From Mycolicibacterium goodii (GTDB lineage Bacteria > Actinomycetota > Actinomycetes > Mycobacteriales > Mycobacteriaceae), in assembly GCF_022370755.2 (NCBI RefSeq), contig NZ_CP092364.2, forward strand, positions 6,572,001-6,636,000: a stretch of DNA of 64,000 nucleotides, in the 5' to 3' direction. A model generated the notes under the pieces. It did no database searches, was not told the origin of the DNA, and saw only the letters and a list, made by a program, of their open reading frames with translations. Below, in pieces: positions 8,895 through 17,284 of this stretch. The translations under genes and the position numbers were made by a program. The first letter of the stretch is position 1. Each line of letters opens with the position of its first letter.

Positions 8895-9676
8895 GCGTCG
8901 AGTGCCCCGACGGCCAGGCCGGCCTTCTGGGCCTCCTCCATGAGGATCGGAGCGGCCGTGGTGGCGGCGTGGATTCCGAGGACGCTCGCGATCTCCATCA
9001 CCTCGAGGATCTCGCCCGCGGTGGCGCCGTACCCGATCGCGTTCTCGATGTGCAGCTTGAGCCCCGGGACGTAGAGGTGGGTCGCCGCGGTGTCGAATGC
9101 GATGTAGACGAGTTCCTTGACCTTGGGTGAGAGGGTTCCCGTCTTCCACGGCACGCTGGAGAAGTTCGTGTACGCCTCGAAGAGGTCGGGGTCGAGTTCG
9201 AGCATGTCGTCCCAGAACGAGTGCCAGTACCCGCGATTCTCGGTGAACTCCGCCTTGATCCGCTCCTGGTTGGCATCCAGCGGCGCGGGGCCGGTCCGCA
9301 GACCCTTCTCGACGAGAACCTGCACCAGCAGTGGCACACCGATGTTCATGGCGTGGATGCCGAGCGTGGAGGTCAGCTCGAGCACCTCCATGATCTCGCT
9401 CGGAGTCGCGCCGGCCTCGAAGGCCGCCTTGATGTGCTGGCGCACCCCGGGGGAGTACATGTGGGTGGCCGCGGCGTCGACCGCGATGAACATGAATTCC
9501 TTGGTCTTGTCGTCGAGATGGTTGTGGCCGTCGCGCCACGGCACCGACGAGAAGGCCGTGTACGCCTCGAGGAAGTCGGGGTCGAGGCGCAGGATGGCAT
9601 CCCACGGTTCGCCCCACGTACCGCGGATACGGACGAAGTCGTCCTTGATCTGCTGCTGGCGCGTGGTCAGTGTCAT
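8876..9676 (-). CDS. Tandem (two-domain) carboxymuconolactone decarboxylase family protein
   Basis: 266 residues made of two similar halves. Each has an RGxW/YW..WD start, LDPDxxEAYTxFSSVPW, a D-x-AATHxY-x-PG-x3-HI block, and GATxxEIxEVxE..S.LGIHA. These are the AhpD/CMD helical core. There is no cysteine anywhere, so a thiol peroxidase role like AhpD is excluded; a decarboxylase, dehydrochlorinase or dodecin-like lyase role is possible. It is the last gene of the minus-strand island operon, 42 bases after a beta-hydroxyacid dehydrogenase, with GGAGAGA before its ATG. Substrate is unknown. Confidence 0.85.
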   Translation of the reverse strand: MTLTTRQQQIKDDFVRIRGTWGEPWDAILRLDPDFLEAYTAFSSVPWRDGHNHLDDKTKEFMFIAVDAAATHMYSPGVRQHIKAAFEAGATPSEIMEVLELTSTLGIHAMNIGVPLLVQVLVEKGLRTGPAPLDANQERIKAEFTENRGYWHSFWDDMLELDPDLFEAYTNFSSVPWKTGTLSPKVKELVYIAFDTAATHLYVPGLKLHIENAIGYGATAGEILEVMEIASVLGIHAATTAAPILMEEAQKAGLAVGALDAHTGSA

Positions 9677-9718
9677 TCGGTCTCTCCTTGTCCTTGGAAC
9701 GGTCGTCGCAACACGTGT

Positions 9719-10597
9719 TCAGTGACCTGCCGAGGCGATCCAGCGCGCCACCTCGGTGTGATCGGCGGTCGCATCCAGTTCGCCGGCGGCACGGGCCCAC
9801 AGCTCGACGGCCTCGTCACCGAGCGTGGGTTCGACCCCCACGGCGCGCGCCAGTCCGGTCGCGATCTTCATGTCTTTCAACATCAGTCGCAGTCCGAACC
9901 CCGAGTCGAAGCCGCCGGGCAGGATGAAATTGGGCCACTTGTTCTCGGTCGAGCCGCTGCGCCCACTCGACCCGTTGAACACCGACAGCATGACCTCGGG
10001 GTCCAGGCCGAACCTCTGACCCGCGATCATCACCTCGCTCGTGACCCACAGGTGGGTGGCCGACATCAGGTTGTTGAGCGCCTTGACCGCGTGGCCTGCC
10101 CCGACGTCGCCGGCGTGCACCGGTCTGCCGAGCAGTTCGAGCACGGGTGTGATGCCGGCGACGACGTCGGCGTCACCGCCGACCATGATCGTCAACTTCC
10201 CGGCCTCCGCTCCACGAACCCCGCCGGACACCGGTGCGTCGACGAGATGGATTCCGCGCCGCGCCAGATCCGCGGCGAGTTCACGCGTGCGCATCGGTTC
10301 GGAGGAACTCATGTCGATCACGACGCTGCCGGGAGCGAGCGCGGCGACCACCGCATCGTCGTGCAACACCGATGTGACGACGTCCGAATCCGGCAGCATC
10401 AGGACCACGAGATCGGCGGCCGCGGCGTCACCGGCCGAATGTACGGCGGTGCCACCGGCTTCGGTCAGGTGGCTCAGGGCGTCCTCGGCGAGATCGAAGC
10501 CGAGGACCCGGTGCCCGCCGTTGATCAGAAGGCGCGCCATGGGGCTGCCCATCTTGCCGAGCCCGATGAACCCGATGGTGCGTGCCGCGTCAGACAT
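9719..10597 (-). CDS. Beta-hydroxyacid dehydrogenase (3-hydroxyisobutyrate dehydrogenase-like), copy 1
   Basis: 292 residues. The N-terminus TIGFIGLGKMGSPMARLL is the NAD(P)-binding GxGxxG motif; VDAPVSGGVRGAEAGKLTIMVGG is the substrate motif of the family, and GAGHAVKALNN contains the catalytic lysine. The enzyme would oxidise a beta-hydroxy acid or reduce the semialdehyde. ATG 10597 overlaps the stop of the upstream CMD gene by 8 bases. It is the second of two related dehydrogenases in the same operon (see 11383-12309), suggesting two successive or stereo-different steps. Confidence 0.9.
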   Translation of the reverse strand: MSDAARTIGFIGLGKMGSPMARLLINGGHRVLGFDLAEDALSHLTEAGGTAVHSAGDAAAADLVVLMLPDSDVVTSVLHDDAVVAALAPGSVVIDMSSSEPMRTRELAADLARRGIHLVDAPVSGGVRGAEAGKLTIMVGGDADVVAGITPVLELLGRPVHAGDVGAGHAVKALNNLMSATHLWVTSEVMIAGQRFGLDPEVMLSVFNGSSGRSGSTENKWPNFILPGGFDSGFGLRLMLKDMKIATGLARAVGVEPTLGDEAVELWARAAGELDATADHTEVARWIASAGH

Positions 10598-10988
10598 CGA
10601 CATCCATCTCCTTGAGCACACGCTCTGCGACACGGAAGGATTCGAGCGCGGCGGGCACACCCACGTAGATGGCCGACTGGATGAGCACCTCCTGGATCTG
10701 GCCGGGTGTCACACCGTTGTTGATCGCTCCGCGCACATGCACGGCCAGCTCGTGCATGCGGTTGAGGGCGGTCAGCGTTGCGAGGTTCAGCAGCGAGCGG
10801 GTCTTGCGGTCGATGCCGTCGCGTGACCACACCTCGCCCCAGCAGTACTCGGTCACCAGTTCCTGTATGGGCCTTGAGAATTCGGTCACCGCATCGAGCG
10901 AGCGCTGGACGTGGGCGTCACCGAGCACTTCCTTGCGGATCGCGATGCCGCGCTCGTAACTCTCGCGGTGGGTGCCGTCGCTGGTCAT
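10590..10988 (-). CDS. Gamma-carboxymuconolactone decarboxylase-type protein (PcaC-like)
   Basis: 132 residues, the single-domain PcaC size. The text RKEVLGDAHVQRSL, EYCWGEVWSRDGIDRKTRSLLNLATLTALNR, ELAVHVRGAINNGVTPGQIQEVLIQSAIYVGVPAAL is characteristic of 4-carboxymuconolactone decarboxylase. True PcaC acts in the beta-ketoadipate route. No other pca gene (pcaB, pcaD, pcaG, pcaH) is present here, so a related lactone or oxo-acid substrate is more likely. ATG 10988 has GGAGAAC upstream and overlaps the cupin stop (ATGA). Confidence 0.9.
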   Translation of the reverse strand: MTSDGTHRESYERGIAIRKEVLGDAHVQRSLDAVTEFSRPIQELVTEYCWGEVWSRDGIDRKTRSLLNLATLTALNRMHELAVHVRGAINNGVTPGQIQEVLIQSAIYVGVPAALESFRVAERVLKEMDVDV

Positions 10989-11386
10989 GCGTTCTCCTCG
11001 CCGGTGGGTGCCGTGTATTCGTCGTCGGTGACCGCGGTCTCCCATGCGGTGGTGCCGAGGGAGATCGCGGTGTGCACCAGGTAGCTGTCGGGTGCTGCCC
11101 CGTGCCAGTGCCGTTCGCCGGGCGGGGACCACACCGTGTCCCCGGCCCGAAGCACATGCACGGGGCCACCGTCGGCCTGGATGAGCCCACGCCCGGCGAG
11201 CACCTGCAGGATCTGGCCGTGTTCGTGGGAATGCCAGTGGGTGCGGGCCCCCGGCGTGAAGTTGACGGTGTTGATGGTGACGCCGTCGGTGGCGGGCATG
11301 GTGACGTACGGGTATGCCGCGCCGGTGAACTGCGAACCCGGCTTGCCTGCCACGCCTGCCTGGAAACGCGCGGGGGTGATGATCAC
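10985..11386 (-). CDS. Single-domain cupin
   Basis: 133 residues. The cupin metal-binding motif is visible as THWHSHEHGQ, followed by a second conserved block GDTVWSPPGERHWHG. Cupins of this type are often found next to CMD proteins in catabolic operons and may act as isomerases, lyases or dioxygenases on ring-opened acids. The GTG start at 11386 follows GGGAGAGG and overlaps the upstream dehydrogenase stop (GTGA). The specific reaction cannot be read from sequence. Confidence 0.88.
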   Translation of the reverse strand: MIITPARFQAGVAGKPGSQFTGAAYPYVTMPATDGVTINTVNFTPGARTHWHSHEHGQILQVLAGRGLIQADGGPVHVLRAGDTVWSPPGERHWHGAAPDSYLVHTAISLGTTAWETAVTDDEYTAPTGEENA

Positions 11387-12309
11387 GAAACCTCTCCCAA
11401 CTGGTCGTACAGGCGGACTCCGCCCGAGACGTCGCCGATCGCGTCGACGACGGTGTTGCTGATCCGATCGGCATAGCCGAGTTGGCGGGCCAGGCCGAAC
11501 GCCGCGACCGGGCCGGGCGCGTTGAGGCTCGCGACCCCGAGTTGTGCCACCAGGTCGAGATACAGCGTGACGTCCTTGAGCATCAGCGTGTTGGTCAGGC
11601 CGCCCTTGAGATAGTCGCCCTCGATGATCTTCGGGAAGCGGTTGAGGCTTGCGAAGCTCACGCCGGAACTGGAGTTGATGACATCGAGCACGGTCTTGAG
11701 GTCCAGGTCGGCCTTCTTCGCCGCGACCATGACCTCCGCGGTGGCCGAGAGTGTCACGGCGTTGAGGAAATTGTTGAGCAGTTTCACGGTGTGGCCGGCG
11801 CCGCTGCCGCCGCACCGGAAGATCTTGTCGGCGAACATCTCCAGTACCGGCCGCACCGATTCGAGGACCGACGCGTCGCCGCCCACCATGAGGGTCAGCG
11901 TGCCCTTCTCGGCGGCCGCGGCACCGCCGGAGATGCCTGCGTCGAGAAAACTCGCGCCGCGCGCCGCGACGTCAGCCGCGATGCGCTGGGTCGAGGCCGG
12001 TGCCGAGGTCGACAGGTCGACGATCACCTGATGTGGGCGGATCGCTTCGAGGAAGGCCGGATCCGAGTACACGACGGCTTCCACGACGGTGCTGTCCGGC
12101 AGTGACAGCAGCACGATGTCGCTGTTCTCGACGACCGAGGCCGCAGAAGGTGCCGGGGTCGCGCCGACCTCCTCGGCCGCGCCGTGGCGGGTGTCGAACC
12201 CGAGTACCTGCCTGCCCGCGCGGACCATGCATGCCGTCATGCGGCCGCCCATGTTGCCCAGACCGATGAAACCGATTCCCGGTGCGCTCGGTGTACTGGC
12301 TGTGCTCAT
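11383..12309 (-). CDS. Beta-hydroxyacid dehydrogenase (3-hydroxyisobutyrate dehydrogenase-like), copy 2
   Basis: 308 residues with GIGFIGLGNMGGRMTACMV (NAD-binding), LDAGISGGAAAAEKGTLTLMVGG (substrate loop) and GAGHTVKLLNN (catalytic lysine). It is a clear paralog of the 9719-10597 gene, but diverged enough to suggest a separate substrate. ATG 12309 has GGAAAGGAG eight bases upstream and overlaps the SDR stop (ATGA). An in-frame GTG lies nine bases further upstream and overlaps the ribosome site, so it was not used. Confidence 0.9.
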   Translation of the reverse strand: MSTASTPSAPGIGFIGLGNMGGRMTACMVRAGRQVLGFDTRHGAAEEVGATPAPSAASVVENSDIVLLSLPDSTVVEAVVYSDPAFLEAIRPHQVIVDLSTSAPASTQRIAADVAARGASFLDAGISGGAAAAEKGTLTLMVGGDASVLESVRPVLEMFADKIFRCGGSGAGHTVKLLNNFLNAVTLSATAEVMVAAKKADLDLKTVLDVINSSSGVSFASLNRFPKIIEGDYLKGGLTNTLMLKDVTLYLDLVAQLGVASLNAPGPVAAFGLARQLGYADRISNTVVDAIGDVSGGVRLYDQLGEVS

Positions 12310-13163
12310 CTGCGCCACTCCTTTCCATAGAGCGCATCGTCGACGGCGCGCGTGTCCCAGGCTCCCGCACCGCCGGAAGGCCGGACGGTGTTGACGATCG
12401 AGGCGCCGCCGTCGACGGCGAGGATCTCGCCCGTCATGTACGCGGCGTCGTCGCTGAGCACGAACGAGACCGCGCCCGCGATCTCCTCGGCGGTTCCGGC
12501 CCGGCGCAGCGGTGTGGTCGAGGCGCGCCGGACCATGTCGTTCTTGCCGCCCGAGGTCGAGGCGGCAGCGGCGAACAGTTCGGTCGGAACGATGCCAGGG
12601 GCGACACCGTTGACGCGGATGCCGAGCGGCCCGCCGTAGACAGCTGCCGCGTGCACGAGCCCGGCCACCGCGTGTTTGGACGTCTGGTACGGCAGCAGGT
12701 CCGCCGAACCGGTATGTCCGGCAATGGATGCCGTGACCGCGATCGATCCGCGTATGTCCAGGCGGCGGTAGAGCCGGAACGCGGCCCGCAGACCGAGGAA
12801 CTGCCCCCGCACGTTGACGGCCATGACACGCTCGAAGTCGTCGACGGTCAGATCGGGGAGTTCGGCGAAACTGCCGAAGATGCCCGCGTTGAGGTGATGC
12901 AGGTCGATACGGCCGAATTGGTCGACCCCGGCGGCGATGTAGGCGTCGACATCGGCTTCCCGCGAGATGTCGGCGCGGACGCCGATGGACTCGGTGGGCA
13001 GTGTGGCGGCCAGTTCTTCGACCGCGTCGCCGTTGATGTCGACCGCGACGACGTGTGCACCGTCGGCGGCAAGTCGATGTGCCGAGGCCAGGCCGAGTCC
13101 GGACGCGGCGCCCGTGACGACGGCGACCCGGTCCGCGAAACGGCCCGGCGTGGGCGCGGTCAC
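12306..13163 (-). CDS. Short-chain dehydrogenase/reductase (SDR), island copy 1
   Basis: 285 residues. Classical SDR features: TGAASGLGLASAH cofactor loop, acidic VAVDIN after the second strand (favours NAD), HLNAGIFG (NAG motif variant), catalytic Ser in AVTASIAG and YQTSKHA (YxxxK). The family oxidises secondary alcohols or reduces ketones. The GTG start at 13163 overlaps the preceding hydrolase (GTGA). The C-terminus is somewhat extended (WDTRAVDDALYGKEWRR). It probably oxidises a hydroxyl released by the neighbouring hydrolase; substrate not identifiable. Confidence 0.9.
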   Translation of the reverse strand: MTAPTPGRFADRVAVVTGAASGLGLASAHRLAADGAHVVAVDINGDAVEELAATLPTESIGVRADISREADVDAYIAAGVDQFGRIDLHHLNAGIFGSFAELPDLTVDDFERVMAVNVRGQFLGLRAAFRLYRRLDIRGSIAVTASIAGHTGSADLLPYQTSKHAVAGLVHAAAVYGGPLGIRVNGVAPGIVPTELFAAAASTSGGKNDMVRRASTTPLRRAGTAEEIAGAVSFVLSDDAAYMTGEILAVDGGASIVNTVRPSGGAGAWDTRAVDDALYGKEWRR

Positions 13164-13975
13164 GACAGCGATCCGATCGTCGCGGCGAGTCCGGCGAGTT
13201 CGCCCTCGTTGACGGGGGTGAAGCGGGACAGCGTGCTCGGGTCGTGTCCTGGGACGACGTGCGCGACGCGGCCCGAGGTCACCATGTCGGTGATCGTGTC
13301 GAAGCCGGTGTACATCGCGGGCAGATCGGCCACGAACGCGAAAGGCATGTCGGCTTCGAGCTCTTCGCAGTAGTGCACCGCGTCGGATGCCAGCAGCACC
13401 GTGCCCTCGTCGGTGGGTACCAGCAGGATGGACTGCCCGGGAGTGTGCCCGCCGACCTCCAGCAGGGTGATGCCGGGCGCCAGGTCAAGCGATTCGGACC
13501 AGGTGTGCACGCGCCCTTCCTGGTGCGCGGTCACGAGCACCGCGATCTCGTCGTCCTCGACCGACCAGTGGAACTGCTTGCGGGTGGCGAGCGGACCGGT
13601 CCAGAAGTCGTATTCACGTTGGGAAACAAAGAATCTGGACTTGCCGAAGAGGTCGAGGTTGCCGATGTGGTCGTAATGTGCGTGCGTCACGACGACGTCG
13701 GGCGCGCTGTCGGGATCGACTCCGAGTGCCGCGAATGCGCGTGCCGGGTCGATCACGAATGTCCGGTTGCGGCTCTCGCCACCGTGTTTGGAGAACCCGG
13801 TGTCGACGACGATCGTGCGCTCGGCGTTTTGCACCACCCAGAAGAAGTAGTCCATCCCGATCGGATCGTCGGGCTGACCGTAGATGTGGTGGTTGAGGTA
13901 CACATCGGACTTGTGGGTCGAACGCTCGCCGAACTTGACGATCGTCACCCGATAGTTCTGCGTGTCGAGGCTCAA
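13160..13975 (-). CDS. Metallo-beta-lactamase fold hydrolase (lactonase-like), island copy 1
   Basis: 271 residues. The metal motif THAHYDHIG (HxHxDH) and the later histidine/aspartate sites (GGHTPGQS, LASDAVH, VVPGHDP) are those of N-acyl-homoserine lactonase-type MBL proteins (AiiA/AttM group). It probably opens a lactone. The start is TTG 13975, overlapping the transporter stop as TTGA and preceded by GAAGGGA. A paralog at 16349-17155 shares the N-terminal frame (Y/W..V..GER..KSDV/RRSDV) and motifs. Together they suggest a pathway with lactone intermediates. Confidence 0.88.
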   Translation of the reverse strand: MSLDTQNYRVTIVKFGERSTHKSDVYLNHHIYGQPDDPIGMDYFFWVVQNAERTIVVDTGFSKHGGESRNRTFVIDPARAFAALGVDPDSAPDVVVTHAHYDHIGNLDLFGKSRFFVSQREYDFWTGPLATRKQFHWSVEDDEIAVLVTAHQEGRVHTWSESLDLAPGITLLEVGGHTPGQSILLVPTDEGTVLLASDAVHYCEELEADMPFAFVADLPAMYTGFDTITDMVTSGRVAHVVPGHDPSTLSRFTPVNEGELAGLAATIGSLS

Positions 13976-15387
13976 TTCGTTCCCTTCGATCCGACGGTGT
14001 CTGCTCGCGGGTCTGTCCGCGGGTCCGTCTGCGACTCGACGCCGCCGCCAGGATGCTCGCCGGCGGGCGTCTCGGACGAGATGTTGCGCCCGGCGGTTTC
14101 GGGAAGCCAGCGGACGATGATCACCAGCGCGATCGCCGCGACCAGCACGAGGTAGCCGGCCGGCATCACGGCGCTACCGGTCGCGCCCGCGATCCATGCC
14201 GCGATGAACGGGCCCGGGCCGGCGATGAAGGCCAGCGCGAAGTTGAAGCCGAGTGCGCTGCTCGACGCGCGGGTCGAGGCGGGGAACAACTCGACGAGCA
14301 TGACGACCGTCGTGACGCTGACCAGGCACTGCGCGAGGCTGAGGATGCTGATCCCGGCGACGACGGCGAGGCTCTGACCGCCGGACATCATCATGAAGAC
14401 CGGGAACGGAAGGACGACGTAGCCGACCGTGCCGATGATGTTGAGCTTGCGGCGGCCGAATCGATCCGACAGCGCGCCTGCGACGGGGCACAGGATCATG
14501 TAGATCGCCAGGCCGATGGCGGCCAGGCCGAGCGCGACGCCGCGATCGAGCTGCACGGTGGAGATCAGGTAGTTCACGACGTAGGTCGCGAGGTAGTAGA
14601 ACCCGAGGCCCTGCACCGCGGCGATCGCGAGCGTCAGGAAGATGGGTTTGATGTTGTCGCGGAATCCGCGGAACACCGCGAATCGGTCAGGCGCCTGAAT
14701 GTGCTTCTGCGCCTTCACTTTCTCGAACACCGGCGTCTCGGACAGGCGGGACCGGATGTAGAGGCCGATCAGCGCCAGCGGGGCCGCCATGAGGAACGGC
14801 ACCCGCCAGCCCCAGCTGAGGATCTGGTCCTCGGTGAGAACCGAGTTGAGGAACAGCGCGAAGAGGCTGCCTGCGATCGTCGCGAGCGCGGCGGTCCCTG
14901 ACACCACGCTGGCGAAGATGCCGCGCCGGTCGACGGGGGTGGATTCGACGAGGAATGCCGCCGAACCCGTCCACTCGCCGCCGGCCGAGAGGCCCTGCAC
15001 GCAGCGCAGCAGCACCAGCAGGCACGGCGCTGCGATGCCGATGGCGCCGAAGTCCGGCAGCATCCCGATGAGCGTGGTCGCGGCACCCATGGCCACCACC
15101 GAGACGGCCAATTGCGTTCGGCGGCCGTATTTGTCACCGATGGGCCCGAGCACGAATCCCCCGAGGGGGCGCATGACGAACCCGACGGCGAACACCGCGA
15201 GGGACGACAGCAGCGCGACGAACGGCGACGTGCCCGGCGGGAAGAACAACTCGCCGATGATCGCGGCGAAGAAGCCGTACACCGCGAAGTCGAACCACTC
15301 CATGAAGTTGCCGATGCCGACGGCGACGGTGATGCGGGCACGACTCTGCGGTTTTCCGGCGGTTTTGCCGGATGTGGTTGTGTCCAC
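13972..15387 (-). CDS. MHS-family major facilitator transporter (organic acid:H+ symporter)
   Basis: 471 residues with about 12 hydrophobic spans. VGIGNFMEWFDFAVYGFFA, RPLGGFVLGPIGDKYGRR and CVQGLSAGGEWTGSAAFLVE are hallmarks of the metabolite:H+ symporter (ShiA/KgtP/ProP) group. It probably imports the organic acid degraded by the downstream enzymes. The GTG start at 15387 lies about 65 bases from a palindromic operator (15452-15470), making it the first gene of an eight-gene minus-strand operon down to 8876. Confidence 0.9.
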   Translation of the reverse strand: MDTTTSGKTAGKPQSRARITVAVGIGNFMEWFDFAVYGFFAAIIGELFFPPGTSPFVALLSSLAVFAVGFVMRPLGGFVLGPIGDKYGRRTQLAVSVVAMGAATTLIGMLPDFGAIGIAAPCLLVLLRCVQGLSAGGEWTGSAAFLVESTPVDRRGIFASVVSGTAALATIAGSLFALFLNSVLTEDQILSWGWRVPFLMAAPLALIGLYIRSRLSETPVFEKVKAQKHIQAPDRFAVFRGFRDNIKPIFLTLAIAAVQGLGFYYLATYVVNYLISTVQLDRGVALGLAAIGLAIYMILCPVAGALSDRFGRRKLNIIGTVGYVVLPFPVFMMMSGGQSLAVVAGISILSLAQCLVSVTTVVMLVELFPASTRASSSALGFNFALAFIAGPGPFIAAWIAGATGSAVMPAGYLVLVAAIALVIIVRWLPETAGRNISSETPAGEHPGGGVESQTDPRTDPRADTVGSKGTN

Positions 15388-15451
15388 GCGAGGGACCTTC
15401 CTGTGCGGATCTTCTTTGACGCGCTCCGGTTCGTCGTAACGTACCCCAATT

Positions 15452-15470
15452 TTGTATGACAGTCATTCAA
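15452..15470. promoter_or_regulatory. Palindromic operator 1 of the island (candidate GntR site)
   Basis: The site reads TTGTATGACAGTCATTCAA, an inverted repeat around ATGAC-N-GTCAT with extended TTG/CAA flanks (one mismatch). A near-identical palindrome is at 17230-17248. It lies upstream of the MHS transporter operon and just downstream of the FCD-GntR gene. Binding by that regulator is inference. Confidence 0.7.
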
Positions 15471-15593
15471 TCTAAGGAAGTTCTCGAGAACTTGGGAACG
15501 ACGTGGGAGAGTGCTGGGTTCTGCGGGGTGCACGAGAACCCGAAGGGCCTCGTGGAGAAGCGAAAAGCGCGGTACTGTGCCGAACTTCGTGTG

Positions 15594-16298
15594 TTACGCC
15601 GGGTCGGCGTTCTTGAGATGTGCCAACGCGGTGTGTGCGGCCGTGCGGACGTGGTCCGACATCAGCGCTGACGCCCGCGCGGCGTCCCTGGCCCTGATCG
15701 CCGCGACGATCGCCTCGAGTTCGTCGACCACGGCATGGGCGCGTCCCGGCTCGGCGAGGGACGTCGCGCGCAACGCCTGCACCCTGGCCTGGATGGCCTC
15801 CAGGAGCTGCTGGACCGCATTGCACGATGCGCCCGCGGTGAGAACGGCGTAGAACTTGCTCTTGGCCGCCAGGATCTCGCGGACCTCGGCGCCCGAGTTG
15901 ACGACGTCGGCGAATCCGCCCACGGTGCGGGAGAGTTGCTCGACCTGATCGTCGCTCGCCCGCTCGACGAACCGCTGCACCATCAGTGACTCGAGCGAAG
16001 CACGCACCTCGTAGAGATCCGTCGCGTCCTCCAGCGACGGCGCACTGACGATCGCGCCCCGCTGCGGGACGACGGTCACCAGCCCTTCGGAGGCGAGTTC
16101 GCGCAACGCCTCACGGATCGTGGTCCGTGAGACGCCGAGGTTCTCGATGAGCTCGCGTTCCACCAACCGCTGGCCCGGTACCAGGTGGAAATCGAGGATC
16201 GCCTGTCGCAGCGTCGCGATGACCTGCTCCCGCAGGGGCGCGGCTGTGCGGCCGACCGGTGCGGCCGGCCACGATTCGGCGAGCGAATTGCCAGGCAT
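15594..16298 (-). CDS. GntR-family regulator, FCD subgroup
   Basis: 234 residues. The N-terminal winged helix (PLREQVIATLRQAILDF, then PGQRLVERELIENLGVSRTTIREAL, VTVVPQRGAIV) is a GntR DNA-binding domain; the all-helical C-terminus (DLYEVRASLESL, then HAVVDELEAIVAAIRARDAARASALMSDHV) is an FCD ligand domain with metal-ligand histidines. FCD regulators respond to small organic acids and usually repress. It lies 50 bases downstream of the second lactonase-like gene, between the two palindromic operators, so it probably controls both the transporter operon and the divergent 17.2 kb promoter, including its own transcript. Confidence 0.92.
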   Translation of the reverse strand: MPGNSLAESWPAAPVGRTAAPLREQVIATLRQAILDFHLVPGQRLVERELIENLGVSRTTIREALRELASEGLVTVVPQRGAIVSAPSLEDATDLYEVRASLESLMVQRFVERASDDQVEQLSRTVGGFADVVNSGAEVREILAAKSKFYAVLTAGASCNAVQQLLEAIQARVQALRATSLAEPGRAHAVVDELEAIVAAIRARDAARASALMSDHVRTAAHTALAHLKNADPA

Positions 16299-16348
16299 GC
16301 CGACAAGCCTAAGGGGCGGCGCGTCGACGGCGGACGCGTGTCAAGAAC

Positions 16349-17155
16349 TCAGGCCAGGACATTCGCGACCTTCGCGGCCTTGCCCGGTGCTGCCGGGTAG
16401 CGGTCGCGCACGCGGGCGTCGTGGCCCGGGATGACCTCGGCGCCCGTCTCGGCGGCGAGGCGCTTGATGAACGCGAGCCCGGCCTTCATCTCGTCGAGAT
16501 CGGTGAAGGCGAAGAACGGCCATTCGTTCTCGATCTGCTCGTAGAAGTGGGCCGCGTCGACCGCGAGGATCAGACCGCGCGTCGCGGCATCGATGCGCAC
16601 GAGCAGCTCCCCCGGGCAGTGGCCGCCGATGGGATAGACCGTGATGCCGGGAAAGACCTCCGTCTCGTGCGAGACCAGGCGCAATCGGCCGTCGTCGCGC
16701 GCCTTGCGAACGGGTTCGAGGTTCTCGGCCGTGGTGAACTCGCCCTCGAGGGCCCCGGCCTCCCACTTGCCGAACCAGTAGTCGTACTCGACGCGGCCGG
16801 ACACCACCTGTGCGTTGGTGAACAGGTGCAGGTAGCCGATGTGGTCGTAGTGGAAGTGCGATGTGATCACCATGTCGACGGTGGTCGGGTCGACGTCGAC
16901 CAGGTCGAGGCCCTCGGGCGGCGGGGTCACGCTGATCTCGCCCAGCCAGTCGCGCGCGGCGATGTCATAGCCGGTGTCGACGAGGATCGTCGTGTCCCGG
17001 CCGTTGTCCCGGCCGCGCACGACCCAGAAGTTGTAGTCCATGTCGAGGTTGCCGTCCGGCACGCCGTACTGCGCGTAGTCGTGGAGCACGTCGCTGCGGC
17101 GTACGACGCGCTCGCCGTACTTGACCTGCCAGACGGACAGTGAGCCTTGGGGCAT
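16349..17155 (-). CDS. Metallo-beta-lactamase fold hydrolase (lactonase-like), island copy 2
   Basis: 268 residues with the intact motif SHFHYDHIG and later ligands in GGHCPGE, LAVDAAHF and VIPGHDA. Similar to the 13160-13975 protein in length and in the N-terminal layout (MDYNFWVV versus MDYFFWVV), so the two are paralogs. ATG 17155 is preceded by GGGAGAT. It appears to be transcribed with the downstream gntR gene and diverges from the SDR at 17285. A role in opening a lactone intermediate is inferred from the family. Confidence 0.88.
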   Translation of the reverse strand: MPQGSLSVWQVKYGERVVRRSDVLHDYAQYGVPDGNLDMDYNFWVVRGRDNGRDTTILVDTGYDIAARDWLGEISVTPPPEGLDLVDVDPTTVDMVITSHFHYDHIGYLHLFTNAQVVSGRVEYDYWFGKWEAGALEGEFTTAENLEPVRKARDDGRLRLVSHETEVFPGITVYPIGGHCPGELLVRIDAATRGLILAVDAAHFYEQIENEWPFFAFTDLDEMKAGLAFIKRLAAETGAEVIPGHDARVRDRYPAAPGKAAKVANVLA

Positions 17156-17229
17156 CGGATCTCCCTGCTGTGGGCGGTGTGGATGTGATTGTCGTCACGT
17201 TGTCTCGCGAATGTGATCTACTCGGCTGA

Positions 17230-17248
17230 CTATATGACCGTCATACAA
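17230..17248. promoter_or_regulatory. Palindromic operator 2 of the island (candidate GntR site)
   Basis: CTATATGACCGTCATACAA contains the same ATGAC-N-GTCAT core and right flank ACAA as operator 1. It lies in the divergent promoter between the second MBL gene (75 bases away) and the SDR (36 bases away). This fits coordinated and autoregulated control by the FCD-GntR protein. Confidence 0.7.
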
Positions 17249-17284
17249 AAATCGGCAAGAGCTCCGAAAGGAAGGGATACGCGC

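Noticed and set aside
13972..15387. Possible shikimate or alpha-ketoglutarate permease assignment for the MHS transporter
   Set aside because: MHS substrate cannot be read from sequence by eye; only the family is supported.
15456..15671. Small plus-strand frame starting MTVIQS at operator 1
   Set aside because: The same peptide start (MTVIQ) appears at operator 2 because both palindromes read ATGACNGTCATNCAA; it is a by-product of the operator and overlaps the gntR gene.
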